From Stachybotrys elegans (Eukaryota > Ascomycota > Sordariomycetes > Hypocreales > Stachybotryaceae), in the NCBI GenBank assembly GCA_020746835.1, contig JAGPNK010000016.1, positions 806,001 to 870,000 of the forward strand: a stretch of 64,000 nt of DNA, in the 5' to 3' direction. Position numbers and translations under genes: made by a program. This document shows positions 23,121-36,000 of the stretch, one piece after another. Below the pieces are notes generated by a model, which saw only the letters and a list, made by a program, of their open reading frames with translations, was not told the DNA's origin and searched no databases. How positions within the stretch are numbered: the stretch's first letter is position 1; every line of letters begins with the position of its first letter.

Positions 23121-24957
23121 ATGGATGTCTCCCAGGCGGTGGCGGGCTACATCAATAAGATGATAGCACCGTCCACGGACACATCAAGCACCAAAATGAA
23201 GATCCTGCTCCTCGACAAGGACACGGTCCCCAGAGTATCCACCTCCGTCACACAGTCGTCGCTTCTCAATCATGAAATCTATCTCATCGATCGCCTGGAC
23301 AACGCAGCCAGAGAGAAGATGCGACATCTGCGCTGCCTCTGCCTGGTGCGCCCATCCCCAGAAACCATCCAACTACTCATTGATGAGCTGCGAGACCCCA
23401 AGTATGGCGAATACTTCCTCTACTTTACCAATGTCGTCAAGAAGTCGTCACTTGAACGCCTTGCAGAGGCGGATGACCACGAGGTCGTCAAAGCCGTGCA
23501 AGAGCAATTCGCAGACTACATTGTCATCAACCCGGATTTGTTCTCGCTTGGGCTCACCCTCCCCCAGCACCGGATCTGGGCAAGTAGCCCCGATACATGG
23601 AACCCCGACTCGCTGCAACGTTGTGCCGAAGGTCTCATTGCAGTCCTCCTATCCCTCAAAAAGAAGCCCCTCATCAGATACGAGAGGAACAGCCCTCTCA
23701 CGAAGAAGCTGGCATCCGAAGTCAGGTACTTGATGACACAGGAGGAGCAGCTCTTTGACTTTCGCAAAGTCGACACACCACCCATTCTGCTGATCCTGGA
23801 TCGTCGAGAAGACCCCGTAACGCCACTTCTCACGCAATGGACATACCAAGCCATGGTCCATCACCTTATAGGCATCCAGAATGGCAGGGTGGACTTGAGC
23901 GATGTCCCTGATATTCGGCCGGAGCTCAAAGAGATTGTTCTCTCCCAGGACCAAGACCCTTTCTTCAAGAAGAACATGCACCTCAATTTCGGCGAGCTCG
24001 GTGGAAACATCAAGGACTATGTCGAGCAATACCAATCGAAGACGAAAAACAATGCGAACATTGAATCAATAAACGACATGAAGCGGTTCATCGAAGAATA
24101 TCCCGAGTTTCGAAAGCTCTCGGGTAACGTGAGCAAGCATGTCACACTTGTCTCAGAGCTCAGTCGTCGTGTCGGTGCCGAGAACCTCCTAGAAGTCAGC
24201 GAGCTTGAGCAAAGTCTTGCGTGCAATGACAACCATGGCGCCGATCTAAAGGTAATTCACGCCCGTCTTCCCGTCTTCCCATCTTCCTTCTGCCTCTCAG
24301 AAACCCTTTGCTGTGCCGGAACATCTGCCACCTGAGAAACGAAACTGAGCCGTGCTGACTCTCGCTCAGAACATACAGAAGCTAATCCAGACACCGAGCG
24401 TATCTGCAGAGAGCAAAGTAGGATTGGTAGCCTTGTATGCTCTGCGCTACAATAAACATCCCTCCAACTCTGTACCGATGCTGGTTGACCTTCTTGTGGC
24501 TGCTGGCAATGTACCAGCGCGGCGGGCCGAGCTGGTCAACAGGCTACTCAAATACCACTCGTCGCTCCATTCTTCACAATCCCAGGGTGGCATATCGGAC
24601 ATCTTTGAATCAGCTGGAATATTCTCCAGCGCCACAAACCGCTTCAAGGGCCTTAAGGGCGTGGAGAATGTTTACACCCAGCACAGCTCACTGCTGGAGA
24701 GCACGTTGCAGAACCTGATAAAGGGTCGACTCAGAGAGCAGCAGTACCCATTCGTGGAAGGCGGCGCATCCACACGAGATAAACCACAAGACATCATTGT
24801 TTTCATAGTTGGAGGCGCCACTTATGAGGAAGCCAAGATGATTGCGGGGATCAACGCTACGACGCCCGGTGTCAGGGTTGTCCTGGGCGGGACTTCAATT
24901 CACAACGCAGCAACTTTCCTGGAAGAGGTTGAGGATGCGGTCACTTCATGGTCCTAG
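23121..24957 (+). CDS. VPS45: Vacuolar sorting protein 45 (Sec1/Munc18 family)
   Basis: Two exons, 23121-24251 and 24370-24957, give 572 residues. Vps45 is a peripheral SM protein that binds the syntaxin Tlg2 and SNARE complexes for traffic into endosomes and the vacuole. Seen: the SM-family start (AGYINKMI, then KMKILLLDKDT), the segment EIYLIDRLDN, the SM core LLILDRREDPVTPLLTQWTY, the helical arch with KKNMHLNFGELGGNIKDYV, and the C-terminal DIIVFIVGGATYEEA typical of all SM proteins. The single intron follows GADLK. The length matches Vps45. Confidence 0.96.
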
Positions 24958-25321
24958 ACCTCCTACATGAGTCGCTTTAATGGAGGTGCTGGTATTTGAG
25001 ATTTAGCGATGTCTGGCGTTCTACGCCCTAGCCTAGAAGGACTGTACATAGGTCAGAGAATATCCTGTCAGAATGAGAGAGTCCGGGTTAATACAGCAAA
25101 TATTCTCAATATTGACCAAGACTTGATAGGGCCATATTTAGTATGTAAGTACTCAGACACTTTATCTTAGCGTGGGGTGGAATAAAATTTCCGATAAGCC
25201 AGTCGCAACACCACAGAAGAGCAGCCCCTTGGGCATTCCCATCTCCATTACGGGTATTCCTCTCTTTTGGCCAGCGATTCAATACCTCCATTTGCAGAAC
25301 AAAGTCCAGAATCCGCGAAAC
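24958..25321. other. Intergenic, no gene seen
   Basis: 364 bp holding the VPS45 3' UTR and the MTO1 promoter. No feature stands out. Confidence 0.45.
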
Positions 25322-27502
25322 ATGCGTGGTCTGTTTCGACCAGCGCTACGACCGCTCCGTCTCGGCGGAACTGCCTCACGACCAGGGGCTCGGTTCAACA
25401 GAAGCCGTTCCCTTGCGACTGTGGCAGATGGCCACATTGAAGGCTCAAGGTTGTCGAACCCGGCAAACCCTACTCGCGCATGAATGTGCTGACCTAGGTG
25501 AACGCAGGCTATTCGATGTAGTAGTGATTGGAGGCGGCCACGCTGGCGCCGAGGCATGTGCGGCTGCGGCGAGAGCTGGCGCGCGAACAGCACTCGTCAC
25601 TCCCAAAATCGACAACCTCGGAACCTGCTCATGCAATCCAAGCCTCGGAGGCATCGGTAAAGGCACGATATTACGAGAAATCGACGCACTCGATGGTCTG
25701 GCCGGCAGAATAATCGACAAAGCGGGAGTCCAATTTCGCGTGTTGAATCGTGCCAAAGGACCAGCAGGATGGGTATGGCGCCGCTACGACTTCAATCCTG
25801 CCTTTTCCAACCTAACACATGTATCTAGGGACCTCGCGCGCAGATCGACAGAAGCCTCTACAAGAAGCATATGAGGCAGGAGCTCGAATCGTACCCCAAC
25901 CTCTCGATCGTTCTCGATAGCGTATCCGACATTGTCGTTGCTGCGGAAGACGGAGCATCCAATGGCCCGAAGAGCAGGATCACTGGAGTGCGACTTGAAT
26001 CTGGCGAAATTATACACACAGGTCACGTCATCATCACCACGGGTACCTTCTTGAGTGGCGAGATACACATCGGCCTCAAGAGCTTTCCATCCGGCCGCAT
26101 GGGCGAGGCAGCTACCTTCGGACTGAGCAAGTCTTTGAAGGATGCTGGCTTTCAGCTCGGCCGTCTGAAAACGGGCACCCCTCCAAGACTCGACAAGGCT
26201 AGCATAAACTTCAAGATCCTCGAACCTCAGCTCGGTGAAGACCCGCCACTACCTTTCAGCTACCTTAACAGTCGAGTTTCGGTCGAAGAACAATTGACAT
26301 GTAGCATCACCCACACGAACGAGAGATCGCACGGCGTTGTACGAGATAATCTCGAAAACACTATACACATTCGTGAGACCGTCAGGGGACCACGGTACTG
26401 CCCCTCCTTGGAATCCAAGGTGGTGCGTTTCGCGGACAAACAGAGTCACATTGTCTGGTTGGAGCCAGAAGGATTCGACAACGATGTCATTTACCCCAAT
26501 GGGCTGTCTATGACTATTCCACCCGAGGCGCAAGAGCAAGTCTTGAAGACAATCAAGGGATTGGAGGATGTCAAGATGCTGCAACCAGGCTATGGCGTTG
26601 AATACGACTACATCGATCCTCGTGGCTTGAAAACAACCCTGGAAACCAAAGCGATCAAGGGCCTCTTCTTGGCGGGACAGATCAATGGCACTACTGGGTA
26701 TGAAGAAGCAGCTGGGCAGGGAATTATTGCCGGTATAAATGCTGGCCGCGCGGCCCTTGGACTGCCGGGAGTTACACTTTCTCGCGCCGACGGCTATATT
26801 GGCATCATGATCGACGACCTAACCACCATAGGCGTCACTGAGCCGTATCGCATGTTCACATCTCGCAGCGAATACCGGTTGGCAGCGAGAGCAGACAACG
26901 CCGACGTGCGACTCACAGAGAAGGGTCGGGAGTGGGGTGTTGTCTCCGATCACCGGTTGGCCGTCTTTAACGATGATAGACAACAAGCGGCCGATCTGAT
27001 GAGGACACTTGCCTCTAAGCAGCTGTCAGGGCCAGCCCTGCTGGAGAGAGGTCTTGTCACCAAGGATGGTTCGAGCCAGCGCAGTGGCTTGGATCTTGTA
27101 CGCATGTCGCGCGGCGCTTCCAACTTTGATTTTGTGCAGTTGGGCTCTCTCATACCCGAAATCATGACATACTCGCCCCGCATCAGGGAACGTGTTCTCA
27201 TCGAAGCGTACTACGAGCCGTACATAAGGCAACAAGCCAGAAAAGCAGAGAAATCCAGCCAAGATGAAGAGATACTCATACCCCTGGACTTGGACTATGA
27301 CGCTATTTATGGAATAGCAATCGCCGAGAAGGAAGCTCTCAAACGAGTTCGCCCAGAGACAATGGCCCAGGCTCGCCGTATTGAGGGAGTCACGCCTTCA
27401 GGCAGGCTACGACTGCTGGCATATGTCAACAGGGCTTCTAGAAGACGCGCTGTGGACATGACCAAGGCGCCGTTGGAGACGTTGAGTGCAGATATTGCCT
27501 GA
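25322..27502 (+). CDS. MTO1: Mitochondrial tRNA wobble-uridine modification enzyme MTO1 (GidA/MnmG family)
   Basis: Three exons, 25322-25449, 25508-25772 and 25829-27502, give 688 residues. With the GTPase Mss1 it makes the 5-carboxymethylaminomethyl group on wobble U of mitochondrial tRNAs, using FAD. Seen: an Arg/Ser-rich presequence ([16 protein letters not shown]..), the FAD-binding GGGHAG at about 51-56, [11 protein letters not shown] at 85-95, a long GidA core ([56 protein letters not shown]) and the C-terminal helical tRNA-binding part. At the second junction the family motif GPAVWGPRAQ reads GPAGWGPRAQ. Intron 1 uses a GTTGTC donor and rejoins [14 protein letters not shown]. Confidence 0.95.
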
Positions 27503-27741
27503 TATGGCTGTGGGGGAGAATACCCGCGATTCCTCGGCACATCCTTGTATACACATTGTATGATTATGTACTATACAGATAGATGATGGTATATTTCCTA
27601 TAGTAACCTGAGACCATGATTCTCAAGTCTCCTAATCGACATACGCCCGCCGTCCCGAACCGACCACGCTCCTTTATGATTATGCTCTTGTACATATACA
27701 AATGGAAGCTATAGTAATACAATATGAAAGGGCCATGCCCA

Positions 27742-28807
27742 CTATTTCTTTGTAGCGGAAGATTTTGTCTGATTGAGGATCTTCACAGCGTCTTTACTAT
27801 ATATATAGCTAGCGCCGCTCCAGATTGTGGTAGCTGCTACGACATATCTACAGAGTCGTCATGTTAGCAGCTGCCGGCAGTATCAAAGACCAACAAGATT
27901 TCGGGGCTGACGTAAGGAAGGGATTAAGTGGCTTACTGCATGGTTGTGAGAGTGGAAGTCATGTCAACACCGACCAAGGGGGCAGCAGTGGTCAATCCAA
28001 CAAGTCCAAGTTGGAGAAAGGTATTGTACTTGCTGATGGTCGTCGGGCGGACTTCTGCTGACGGAAGAGAGAAATCCCAATAGCGAGTGAACGTCTTTGG
28101 GGGCGGAAGAGAGATCCAGCGGTAATATATAGCGGCGAATCCGAGACCTACATCCCTGCCCAGAATGATGGTTGCAACCCAGACTGGAATCGCCCAAGAT
28201 TAATGTCAGCAGTGTAACATCCAAGGAGACCTCGTGTGATCCCCCAGAGAGAAGCGGAGACGTACGTGGTAGAGCACCTTTGACGGCCAGGCAAACAGTC
28301 AGGATTGTCATCAATGCCTTGTCCGCCATTGGGTCGATCACGGTGCCGACAACCGTCTTGCGATTCCAGCGACGAGCAATCCAGCCATCAAGCAGGTCCG
28401 TTATACCAGCGTATGCGAACAGCCCTACAGCCCAGGCATGCTGATCGTGGAGGACGAGGTAGCCCACAACGGGAGCAGCCACCAGCCGAGTGAATGTCAG
28501 GATGTTCGGGATCGTGTATATATCTTCGTGCAATACAGGCTGGCTGGAGGCGGACTTTTGCGGCTTCGGGCTGGGAACGGGTTGACTGGCTCGGCACCAT
28601 CAGCAAACCGCCCAGAAAGGCATCCTCGCGGCATTCGTCTCACCTCTCCTTCCCAGCTTGTTGGCGCATATGTGCCGTGGTCGTGAATGATACTCGCGCC
28701 CAGAGTAGGCTCGTTGTGGAAGGCAGAGATGCTCGTGATATGGTCAGTGGCCGTAAAGTCAGCGACGACCGGGCCGTGCGGCCTGCTATTCTGAAGGGAA
28801 CCAGCAT
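27742..28807 (-). CDS. CRD1: Cardiolipin synthase (CDP-alcohol phosphatidyltransferase)
   Basis: Four exons, 28807-28644, 28585-28266, 28183-27937 and 27847-27742, give 278 residues. Joins CDP-diacylglycerol and phosphatidylglycerol to make cardiolipin in the mitochondrial inner membrane. Seen: a presequence rich in Arg/Ser/Thr (MLVPFRIAGRTARSS..), YTIPNILTFTRLVAAPV leading into the first span, and the full catalytic motif D118xxD121G122xxA125R126...G135xxxD139xxxD143. Further spans follow, then the fungal-type end TTIWSGASYIYSKDAVK. The first exon supplies the presequence and joins in frame (KES/QPVPSPKPQ). Divergent from the FUN14 gene. Confidence 0.95.
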
Positions 28808-29329
28808 AGCTCCTGCAGACCCTCGGTCGTGCTTTCGACAACCAGTACGTCTCCGACTTCTTTCGAGAGCCCCCCAACGCCGAATTGGGCAATTCGACTT
28901 TGTATTTGATGGCTGGATGTTCGTCGTAATTGAGGATTGGGACTCTTTGGTGGAGCACGAATTAGGTAATCAATGTTCATACTCCCGGCATTCGCTGGAA
29001 CCCCTGATAAGACGACCCTTGGAGCTCTTATCGTACTAATGACCATGACCTCACCAGTCCTCCATGACAGGACAAGGACCATTATCAAACCTGCAGGGTG
29101 AGGTATTACGCCCCAAACCACCGAGATAGCATACAGAAAGTTATCCAATACTAATCGCAAGAGCAGCACTGATAAGCCTCGGCCAGAGAGCTTCACTACA
29201 ACTACTGCGATCGTCGTCTGGTACCTGGGACATATACGGCCGTTCGTCAGCCAGGATCGATCTGTAGCCTTAAGCATTACCACCAGGCTGTAGAAAGCTT
29301 CTTGTCCAGACAGCAGACAGTCACGCACT
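28808..29329. promoter_or_regulatory. Divergent promoter region, CRD1 / FUN14
   Basis: 522 bp between two start codons of mitochondrial membrane proteins. A minus-strand ORF (28786-29409) spans it but is antisense to FUN14 exon 1 and has no protein features. No repeat seen. Confidence 0.5.
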
Positions 29330-29894
29330 ATGGGCCGCACACTGGGGCTAAGAGCAGCCAGGGCTCTCGCCATGGGAGTCGGCCCTGCGAGCTGCGTGGG
29401 TGCTGTCACCCTAGGGCGATTGCCAGTGAGATGCGATTCGGTCCATGGTACCTCCGTATCAAACCTTCAGACTAGACGACACATGAGCACACCGCCTCCG
29501 CGAGTTGTACGACAAATAGCCAGTGGCAGCATTACCGGTTCGTTCGCCAGCCAGAAAATGTGGCCTTGACCAAAATTTGTTGACCAATGTATTTACTAGG
29601 GTTTGGGGCTGGTCTTGTTTTGGCCTTGTTCTCTCGTGTGTTGGTTAGCCTAAGCACTCTTGCACTGATATCAGTATACGTAAGAACCACGCTGGACCAG
29701 CTCTCTATAAATGCTGTGCTGTTCGCTAACCCACATAGATTGCCTCGCGTCTTGGGGTTCCTCTTCCAGGCGTCGATCGCATTAAGAAACTACTGGACAA
29801 GACTCCCATTTGGGAAAAGAGCATCAGGAAGAGCCCGTGGTTCACAGCCTCTTTTGCTCTGACATTTGTTTTGGCCGGGTTTGGACATCTTTAG
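29330..29894 (+). CDS. FUN14-family mitochondrial membrane protein
   Basis: Three exons, 29330-29537, 29600-29679 and 29739-29894, encode 147 residues. FUN14/FUNDC proteins sit in mitochondrial membranes; animal FUNDC1 is a mitophagy receptor, but fungal roles are less clear. Seen: a basic presequence-like N-terminus (MGRTLGLRAARALAMG..), GxxxG-type helix after intron 1 (GFGAGLVLALFSRVLVSLS), and a C-terminal span FTASFALTFVLAGFGHL. No LIR (W/YxxL/I) flanked by acidic residues is obvious in the short N-terminus. The stop lies 19 bp from the stop of the convergent aminopeptidase gene. Confidence 0.88.
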
Positions 29895-29913
29895 AGCCTC
29901 TATATGCGTCGGC

Positions 29914-32074
29914 TCAGACGATTGGTTGAGTTTCCCGCTCCAGCCATGCCATCGTCAAAGCGTCATCTGTAAAATAGCCACGAGTCTTCTCTAAAACCTC
30001 TGCGTTGTACGTGTTCAGCCAAGCCTTCTCCACATCGGTGAGTAGTGATGTGTCGATGAGCCTTTGGCAGTAGGGAACCTGGGTGACATGCTCGAATCCC
30101 AAGAAGGGCTTGTCGCCAAACGTGAACTTTGTCTGCGTCTCCTTCACGATCAGCATGTTCTCAATGCGAATGCCGAAGTTTCCATCCTCGTAGAACCCGG
30201 GCTCGTTGGATAACACGTTGCCAGGCGCCAATGCAACTTCGGCATGCTGAATTCGTGTACCGATACCAATGGGCCCTTCATGCACATTGAGGAAGGATCC
30301 CACCCCGTGACCGGTGCCATGGCGGTAGTCTAGCCCATGCCTCTGATATAGGAAGCGAATGATCAGTATGTCGATGACTCTCGTGATGGGATGAGTCACT
30401 TACCCAGAGATGTTGGCGCGCCAGGCAATCCAAGGCAAACCCAGTAGTGCCCCTTGGGAACACTGCAAGCTCCAAGGCAATATTGCCCTTGAGCACAAGC
30501 GTGTAAGCCTCGCGCTCAGCTTCAGTAGGTGTTCCAAAGTGCATTGTCCGGGTCGTATCGGTTGTTCCGTCAAGGTACTGTGCTCCGCTGTCACAGAGAT
30601 AAATGGCGTTAGGATCGATTACAGAGCAACTGCCTCTCTGAGGAGAATAATGGATCACAGCCGCGCTACCCCGAACGTGTTAGTACACTGTGCATAAACG
30701 GGGACGTAGACTTGTCCTGCAAGCCTCAAACGCCTGGAGTATGGCGGTACTTACTTGGGACCTGTGGATGAGATAGTTGTGAAAGACAGCCCAACAAATT
30801 TCTCATGCTTGGAACGGATCTGCTCAAGCTTGTCCGCGGCTTGCACCTCGTCGAGAGTGGCGCCCTTTACCACAAGCTCATTTTCGAGCCACGCGAAGAA
30901 CTCGATCTGGGCGGCACCATCCCTGACATGACAGGCTCTCATACCCGCCAATTCCGTATCGTTCTTTACGGCCTTTGCGTCCGTGATGGGGCTTCGAACC
31001 TCATCCACCATCTTGTCACCACCAAGAGCGCGCTTCAGTGCCCAGGAGCCCCGGTTCGATATCAGAAAAGGAGGAGTAGAATCGCTGCCGGGCTCGCCTT
31101 GACTCTCAACTACCTGGCTATGAAGCTGGCGCGCATCATCGAGAATCGAGTTGTAGGGTTTGATGTTGATTTCGTTGGCTGCAAGGTAGGAAACGCAACT
31201 CTGATCCAGCTTGGACTCATCCACATATAGTGTAGCACTCTTGGGCGTGACGATAGCGTACGAGAAGAACACTGGGTTGTAGGGAATATCGCTGCCCCGT
31301 AAATTGAAAAGCCAAGCGATTTCATCAAGCATCGAAATCAGAAATCCCGATGCATGCTTCTTGTCCAGTTCCTGGCGAAGCTCGCTCAGCTTAGTCTGCG
31401 TCGACTTGCCCGCCACGTTATCGGGTAGGATCGTGACAGGCAGGAGTGGTCGTGTGGGACGTTCTTGTCCCCAGACTATATCAACCAGGTTATCTTCGAG
31501 GGGCACAAGCTCAGAACCACCCGACTTTCGGATTTTATCAGCCAGCTTCTTCGCAGCAGACCCAGGGAGCAGCGAGGGGTCAACAGCAACTTTCTTTTGA
31601 CCAGCGGACTGCTCAGCACACCATTCCTGCCACGTGGGGACATCTGGAAGGCCATGCTTCAGCAAGGTCCAGTTGCTGTCGAGCTGGCTGGCGGCTTGAT
31701 TGAAGTATCGACCATCGGTAGCAAGGGCTGCAGCGTCCAAAGTGACAACGGCGCACCCGGCAGATCCCGTGAACCCCGAGATGAACGCACGCCTCGCATC
31801 ACATGCGGCAATGTATTCAGAGGAGTGGCTATCCTCGGATGGTATGACTGAGCCGAGCAGTCAGCCACACCCTAAGAAGCCAACCAGAGAGAGACTTACT
31901 ATATACATGTACACCACGTTCAGTCATGAGCTCCCTCAGATGAGAGAGCCTCGCGGAGGTGTCGACCTTGGCCATTGTCGTGATTGCGGCCTGGGAAAAC
32001 GGCCTGTACCCGATCTTACGGCAATGCAATGAGGTGGGGACACGGAAGGAGGTGATCGGAAGCCTCGAGAGCAT
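29914..32074 (-). CDS. ampp: Xaa-Pro aminopeptidase P (M24B metallopeptidase)
   Basis: Four exons, 32074-31900, 31847-30755, 30665-30404 and 30342-29914, give 652 residues. Removes an N-terminal residue that precedes proline, with two Mn ions. Seen: two creatinase-like N-domains ([46 protein letters not shown]), then the catalytic pita-bread fold: [16 protein letters not shown] (metal Asp residues), [16 protein letters not shown] (His), [16 protein letters not shown] (Glu residues). The ATG at 32074 gives a 33-residue basic presequence-like extension ([20 protein letters not shown]..); a second in-frame ATG at 31975 ([13 protein letters not shown]) matches the cytosolic form. Both are plausible. 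Confidence 0.95.
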
Positions 32075-33021
32075 AGAAAGGGTTTCCAGATAAGCCCCTC
32101 CTTGACTGCACCAAGGAACCAGGTCGGGCAAGACGCAACCTGATCAATCGGCACATCGCGTTAGCTCATTCAGGGTCAAGCTGGGCGGCATAAAGCAATA
32201 TGCCAAACAGGCTGAGCAAGATCCTCGGGGCGTACCGCGACAAGTATTCGTGACAAGAAGTATTTGCAGACAACCAGCGTGAGTTTTCTCAAGAGTGTTG
32301 CGTATGTTCTTTGTGAGTCTAGCTAAACAGCTTCTGGGGGCGGTTGGGCTGTCGTGGCGGAAGGGAAGACGGGTGGATGGCTTGAGGCAGTCCCCCACAG
32401 GCACCACCAAACCCACAGCCCCTTCTCCAACAGGTATTGATATGGATGTAGTGCCTTTTCAGGCTTAGGTTGATTGGGGAACCTTTTGCCCCCGAGATGA
32501 GTGCAGCAGCATTCATACCGTATCAGTAATTTTTTTCTCTTCTTTTTTTCTATTTGCGAGGGATCGGGTCCTATGCCCCCTCATTGTACCTTGCTGGGCA
32601 CAATCTGCTTGTACCTGCCTACTACTTACCTGTAGTACTACATGCTCCTTAGCACTGACGTGCCAGGCAATTACTTCGTCCTCTGTAAATTAGCTCACTG
32701 CTTTTCGTGGCGCAAGCATCAGTGCATGAATCACCCAAGCCTCCAACTAAATGTTGGTGATCTAGCCCACTGCACACTCAGGTTTATGTACCCTTTGCCA
32801 GAGCTCCCCAGAACTCCGCCAGACTCACCCACCCATTTTCTCGACCAACACACGGGTTACGGTATTCTTTAGCTTCTCCTTTACTCTTACGCTGCTCATC
32901 GCTGATCTTGACAAGACAGGTATTCCTGCATTTAGGCCTTTTTAATTCAACCCACTAGGCACATCCTCCAGCACAACCACCAAAGACCATGATAATTTCC
33001 ATACTTTAAGATCTACACACC
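32075..33021. promoter_or_regulatory. Divergent promoter region, AMPP / importin
   Basis: 947 bp between start codons. Contains a TACCT/AGGTA-type cluster at about 32585-32645 (for example GTACCTGCCTACTACTTACC) and a T-rich run at 32527-32555. No gene seen. Confidence 0.5.
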
Positions 33022-36000
33022 ATGAACGAGGAAGGGATCTCATTGAGTCTGGATCAGGTCGAATCAGTGAGTCGGCTGGTTGTGCCCTTGACCGTCCAAG
33101 GCTGACCAGATGCTACACAGCTGATTCTATCACTTTATCAGCCCAACCCTCCTGAAATCATCACCAAGACCCAGGCCACTCTCTCTCGTCTTCAGAGCTC
33201 TCAGCATGCATGGATACTGGCACGGCATCTACTTGGCCGTTCCGATGAGAAGGTCAAGTTCTTCGGGGTTTTGACAATCATCATCAAGCTTAACACCGAA
33301 AGGTAGGCAGCTTCTCATTCTCTTGACTTGCAGTCATAAACTGATACCCAGCAAGTGCCGCTCTCAGCGACGAGGATGCAACCGAGCTATTAATGTCTCT
33401 TGTAGGCTGGTACATTGATGCCCTCACCCAAAGCACTGGGCCACTCGTTGCCAAGAAGCTCTCGTCAGCCCTTGCTGCCTTCTTCCACCACTTCCACCGG
33501 CTATGGCCTCGCTATCTGACACATCTGGCATACTGCTTCGCCACTCGTCAGGTAATTCCTCCGGGAACTGTTCCATCATCTCTTGATACTCCTGCGATCT
33601 TGCAGCAACTTGATCCTGCCAAGCTGCAAGGCATCATCTGGATCGTGACCACGATTGTAGAAGACTCTACAAAGTTCGATTTGAACGCCGCCAACAAGTA
33701 AGATGATTCATCGCTATAGTCTCTTATGATGCTGAATGACCTCTAGTATAGGCCTTTACGAGGCTATTTTGCAACATACTCTGGACTCGGTCTCGCTCAT
33801 TTCTTCTGGAATTTCCAGGCAGGATTCTTTGGCCACCCAAGAAGATTCTATCCGGTGCCTACAGGTAGGCAATATTCACCTCTTGTATCACTGCAATGCT
33901 AATCTATTCTAGTCATGGATATGGTTCTCCCAAAAGGCTGCTACGCGAGACAGCCAAGTGATTGAGGCGCTGCGACCCCTCATCTCAACAGTTATTGAGG
34001 CGCTGGCCGTCCCCAGCCTGTACGATGTATCCGCGGAATTATTGACTGAGATTCTCTCCAACTTTCCAGCCATTCTATCCCAAGACCATTATGGGATGCT
34101 TTCGGGACTGTTTGAGAGCGAGTGGTGCACCCAGCGGTTTCAAAACCTGCTGGGTGGGGATTTCGGCTTTGAATCCAGTCGATTTGGCCAACTTCTGCTG
34201 GCATTCGGAGACGCCAGAGTCCAGAACCTCATGCAGAGCGACCGTGGGAGCGACCGAGACCTTCTGTCTAAACTGTGTGGATTGTTGGCCGCCGATGGCT
34301 GCATAGTGATTGAAGATACCATCTTTGTCCCAGCTCTCGAGTTCTGGTCCACGTTTGTAGAGACGATGACCGACGACATGTACGCCGGCGAGGGCGAGAC
34401 GCATACATGGGTTGAAACCGCACTCCCGCACATCTTACAGGCCGTCTCACATGCTTGGCAGAAGATCACATATCCTCAGCAGGAAGATTTCAGCCGATGG
34501 GACTCCAGCGACCGTGTAGGGTTCCACGACGCAAGAAAAGACGTGGCAGACTTCTTACAGTCCACTTATACTATAGTTGGGCTGCGACTTGTCTACACGT
34601 TCGCGGAATTGCTGCTTTCGGCGTTGGCAAACTCTTCGTGGTATCACCTGGAAGCAGCGGCATTTTGTCTTAGTAGCTTGGCTGATTGTGTCCGCGAGGC
34701 TCCTGACAGCGACGATGCCCTCTCGTCTGTGTTTGGCTCTCCGCTATTCAGCACTCTTCAGGCAAGCCAAGCAGACATCCCTGCTCGGGTGAAGCAGACA
34801 TGCGTCTCACTCATCGAACATTACTGCGACTACTTCGAACGAAATGTTGCTCAGCTCCCTGCGGCGGTTGGGGTTTTGTTTGCCATGGTTGGGGACCCGT
34901 CCATGGCAACAGCAGCTTCGAGATCCATCCATCGACTTTGCTCGTCGTGTCGCCATCATCTACATCCTGAGATCTCTGCCTTCTTGAAGGAGTATCATGC
35001 TTTGGTATCCAGAAGGCAGCTAGATTGCCCATCCTCAGAAAAGATCCTCGGGGCAGTCTCTGCCGTGGCTCAGGCGATCCCTGATGCAGGCTTAAGATTG
35101 TCTACGTGTGCGGAGATTCTCGATCTCATATACCGGGATGTCCAATGCTTCAAACAACTGCTGGTCATGCCTGATCAGTGCGAACTTCCCTGTGCCGCAC
35201 GGCCGCAGTGCTTGAGGGATGCTTCTGACGAGTTTCCGGCACTTCATGTTGGGTTGCGAGTTCTGAGATGTCTGGCAAATATGGCAAAGGGTCTTAAGTC
35301 TCCATCTGATGTCTTGATAGACGTGGAGGGCAGTGACACGCGTGAACTGGGAGCCCTGCCTGATCTAATCGTGCTTCAGCGCAAAATCATCAGCATAATT
35401 GTTGAAGTTCAGTCCACGTTCAGCAATTGCGCAGAGGTGACCGAGCTGATATGCTCCATTCTGCGCAGTGGCTTCTCTGAGACCGAGCCAGGGCCATTTG
35501 TTCTGGCCCCCAATGATGTTGTTCAGTATCTGACCAAACACAGCACCGACACACCAAGAATAGGCGTTTTTGTCAGCACTGCTTGCTCCTTCGCCAGCTC
35601 TCTTCGTTCGAGGCAGATTCAGGGAAAACAGGAGATACTTGCAGCCGTACTTTTATGGGTTATTGGACTTTCCAAACAACTTTCCGGTAAGTGGCATGCT
35701 TACCTTCTTCCAGGAGCGACTATTGACAATCATTGAAGACCCGGATTCGGACCCAGAGCTGTCGCAAAACTGTATTGACTTTGTCACCCGCATTGTATCT
35801 ACGAGCCCGGGATCCCTCTTAGAGTTGCAGCCTCCAGATGCTGCTGAGTTTTTTCTCTTGTTCACGCTCCGGGTTCTAGATGACAAAGAGCCTCTGCCAA
35901 AGGCCGCAGCAGCGGAGTTTTGGGTATGGTATCCAGGAGTGCTGAACGCCGAGCTATGATCTAGAACGATTGCTGATGTCTGAATAGGCAACATTCGTCA

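Noticed and set aside
28786..29409. 207-codon minus-strand ORF between CRD1 and FUN14
   Set aside because: Overlaps the CRD1 start and is antisense to FUN14 exon 1; no protein features, while CRD1 exon 1 ends at a clear presequence start.
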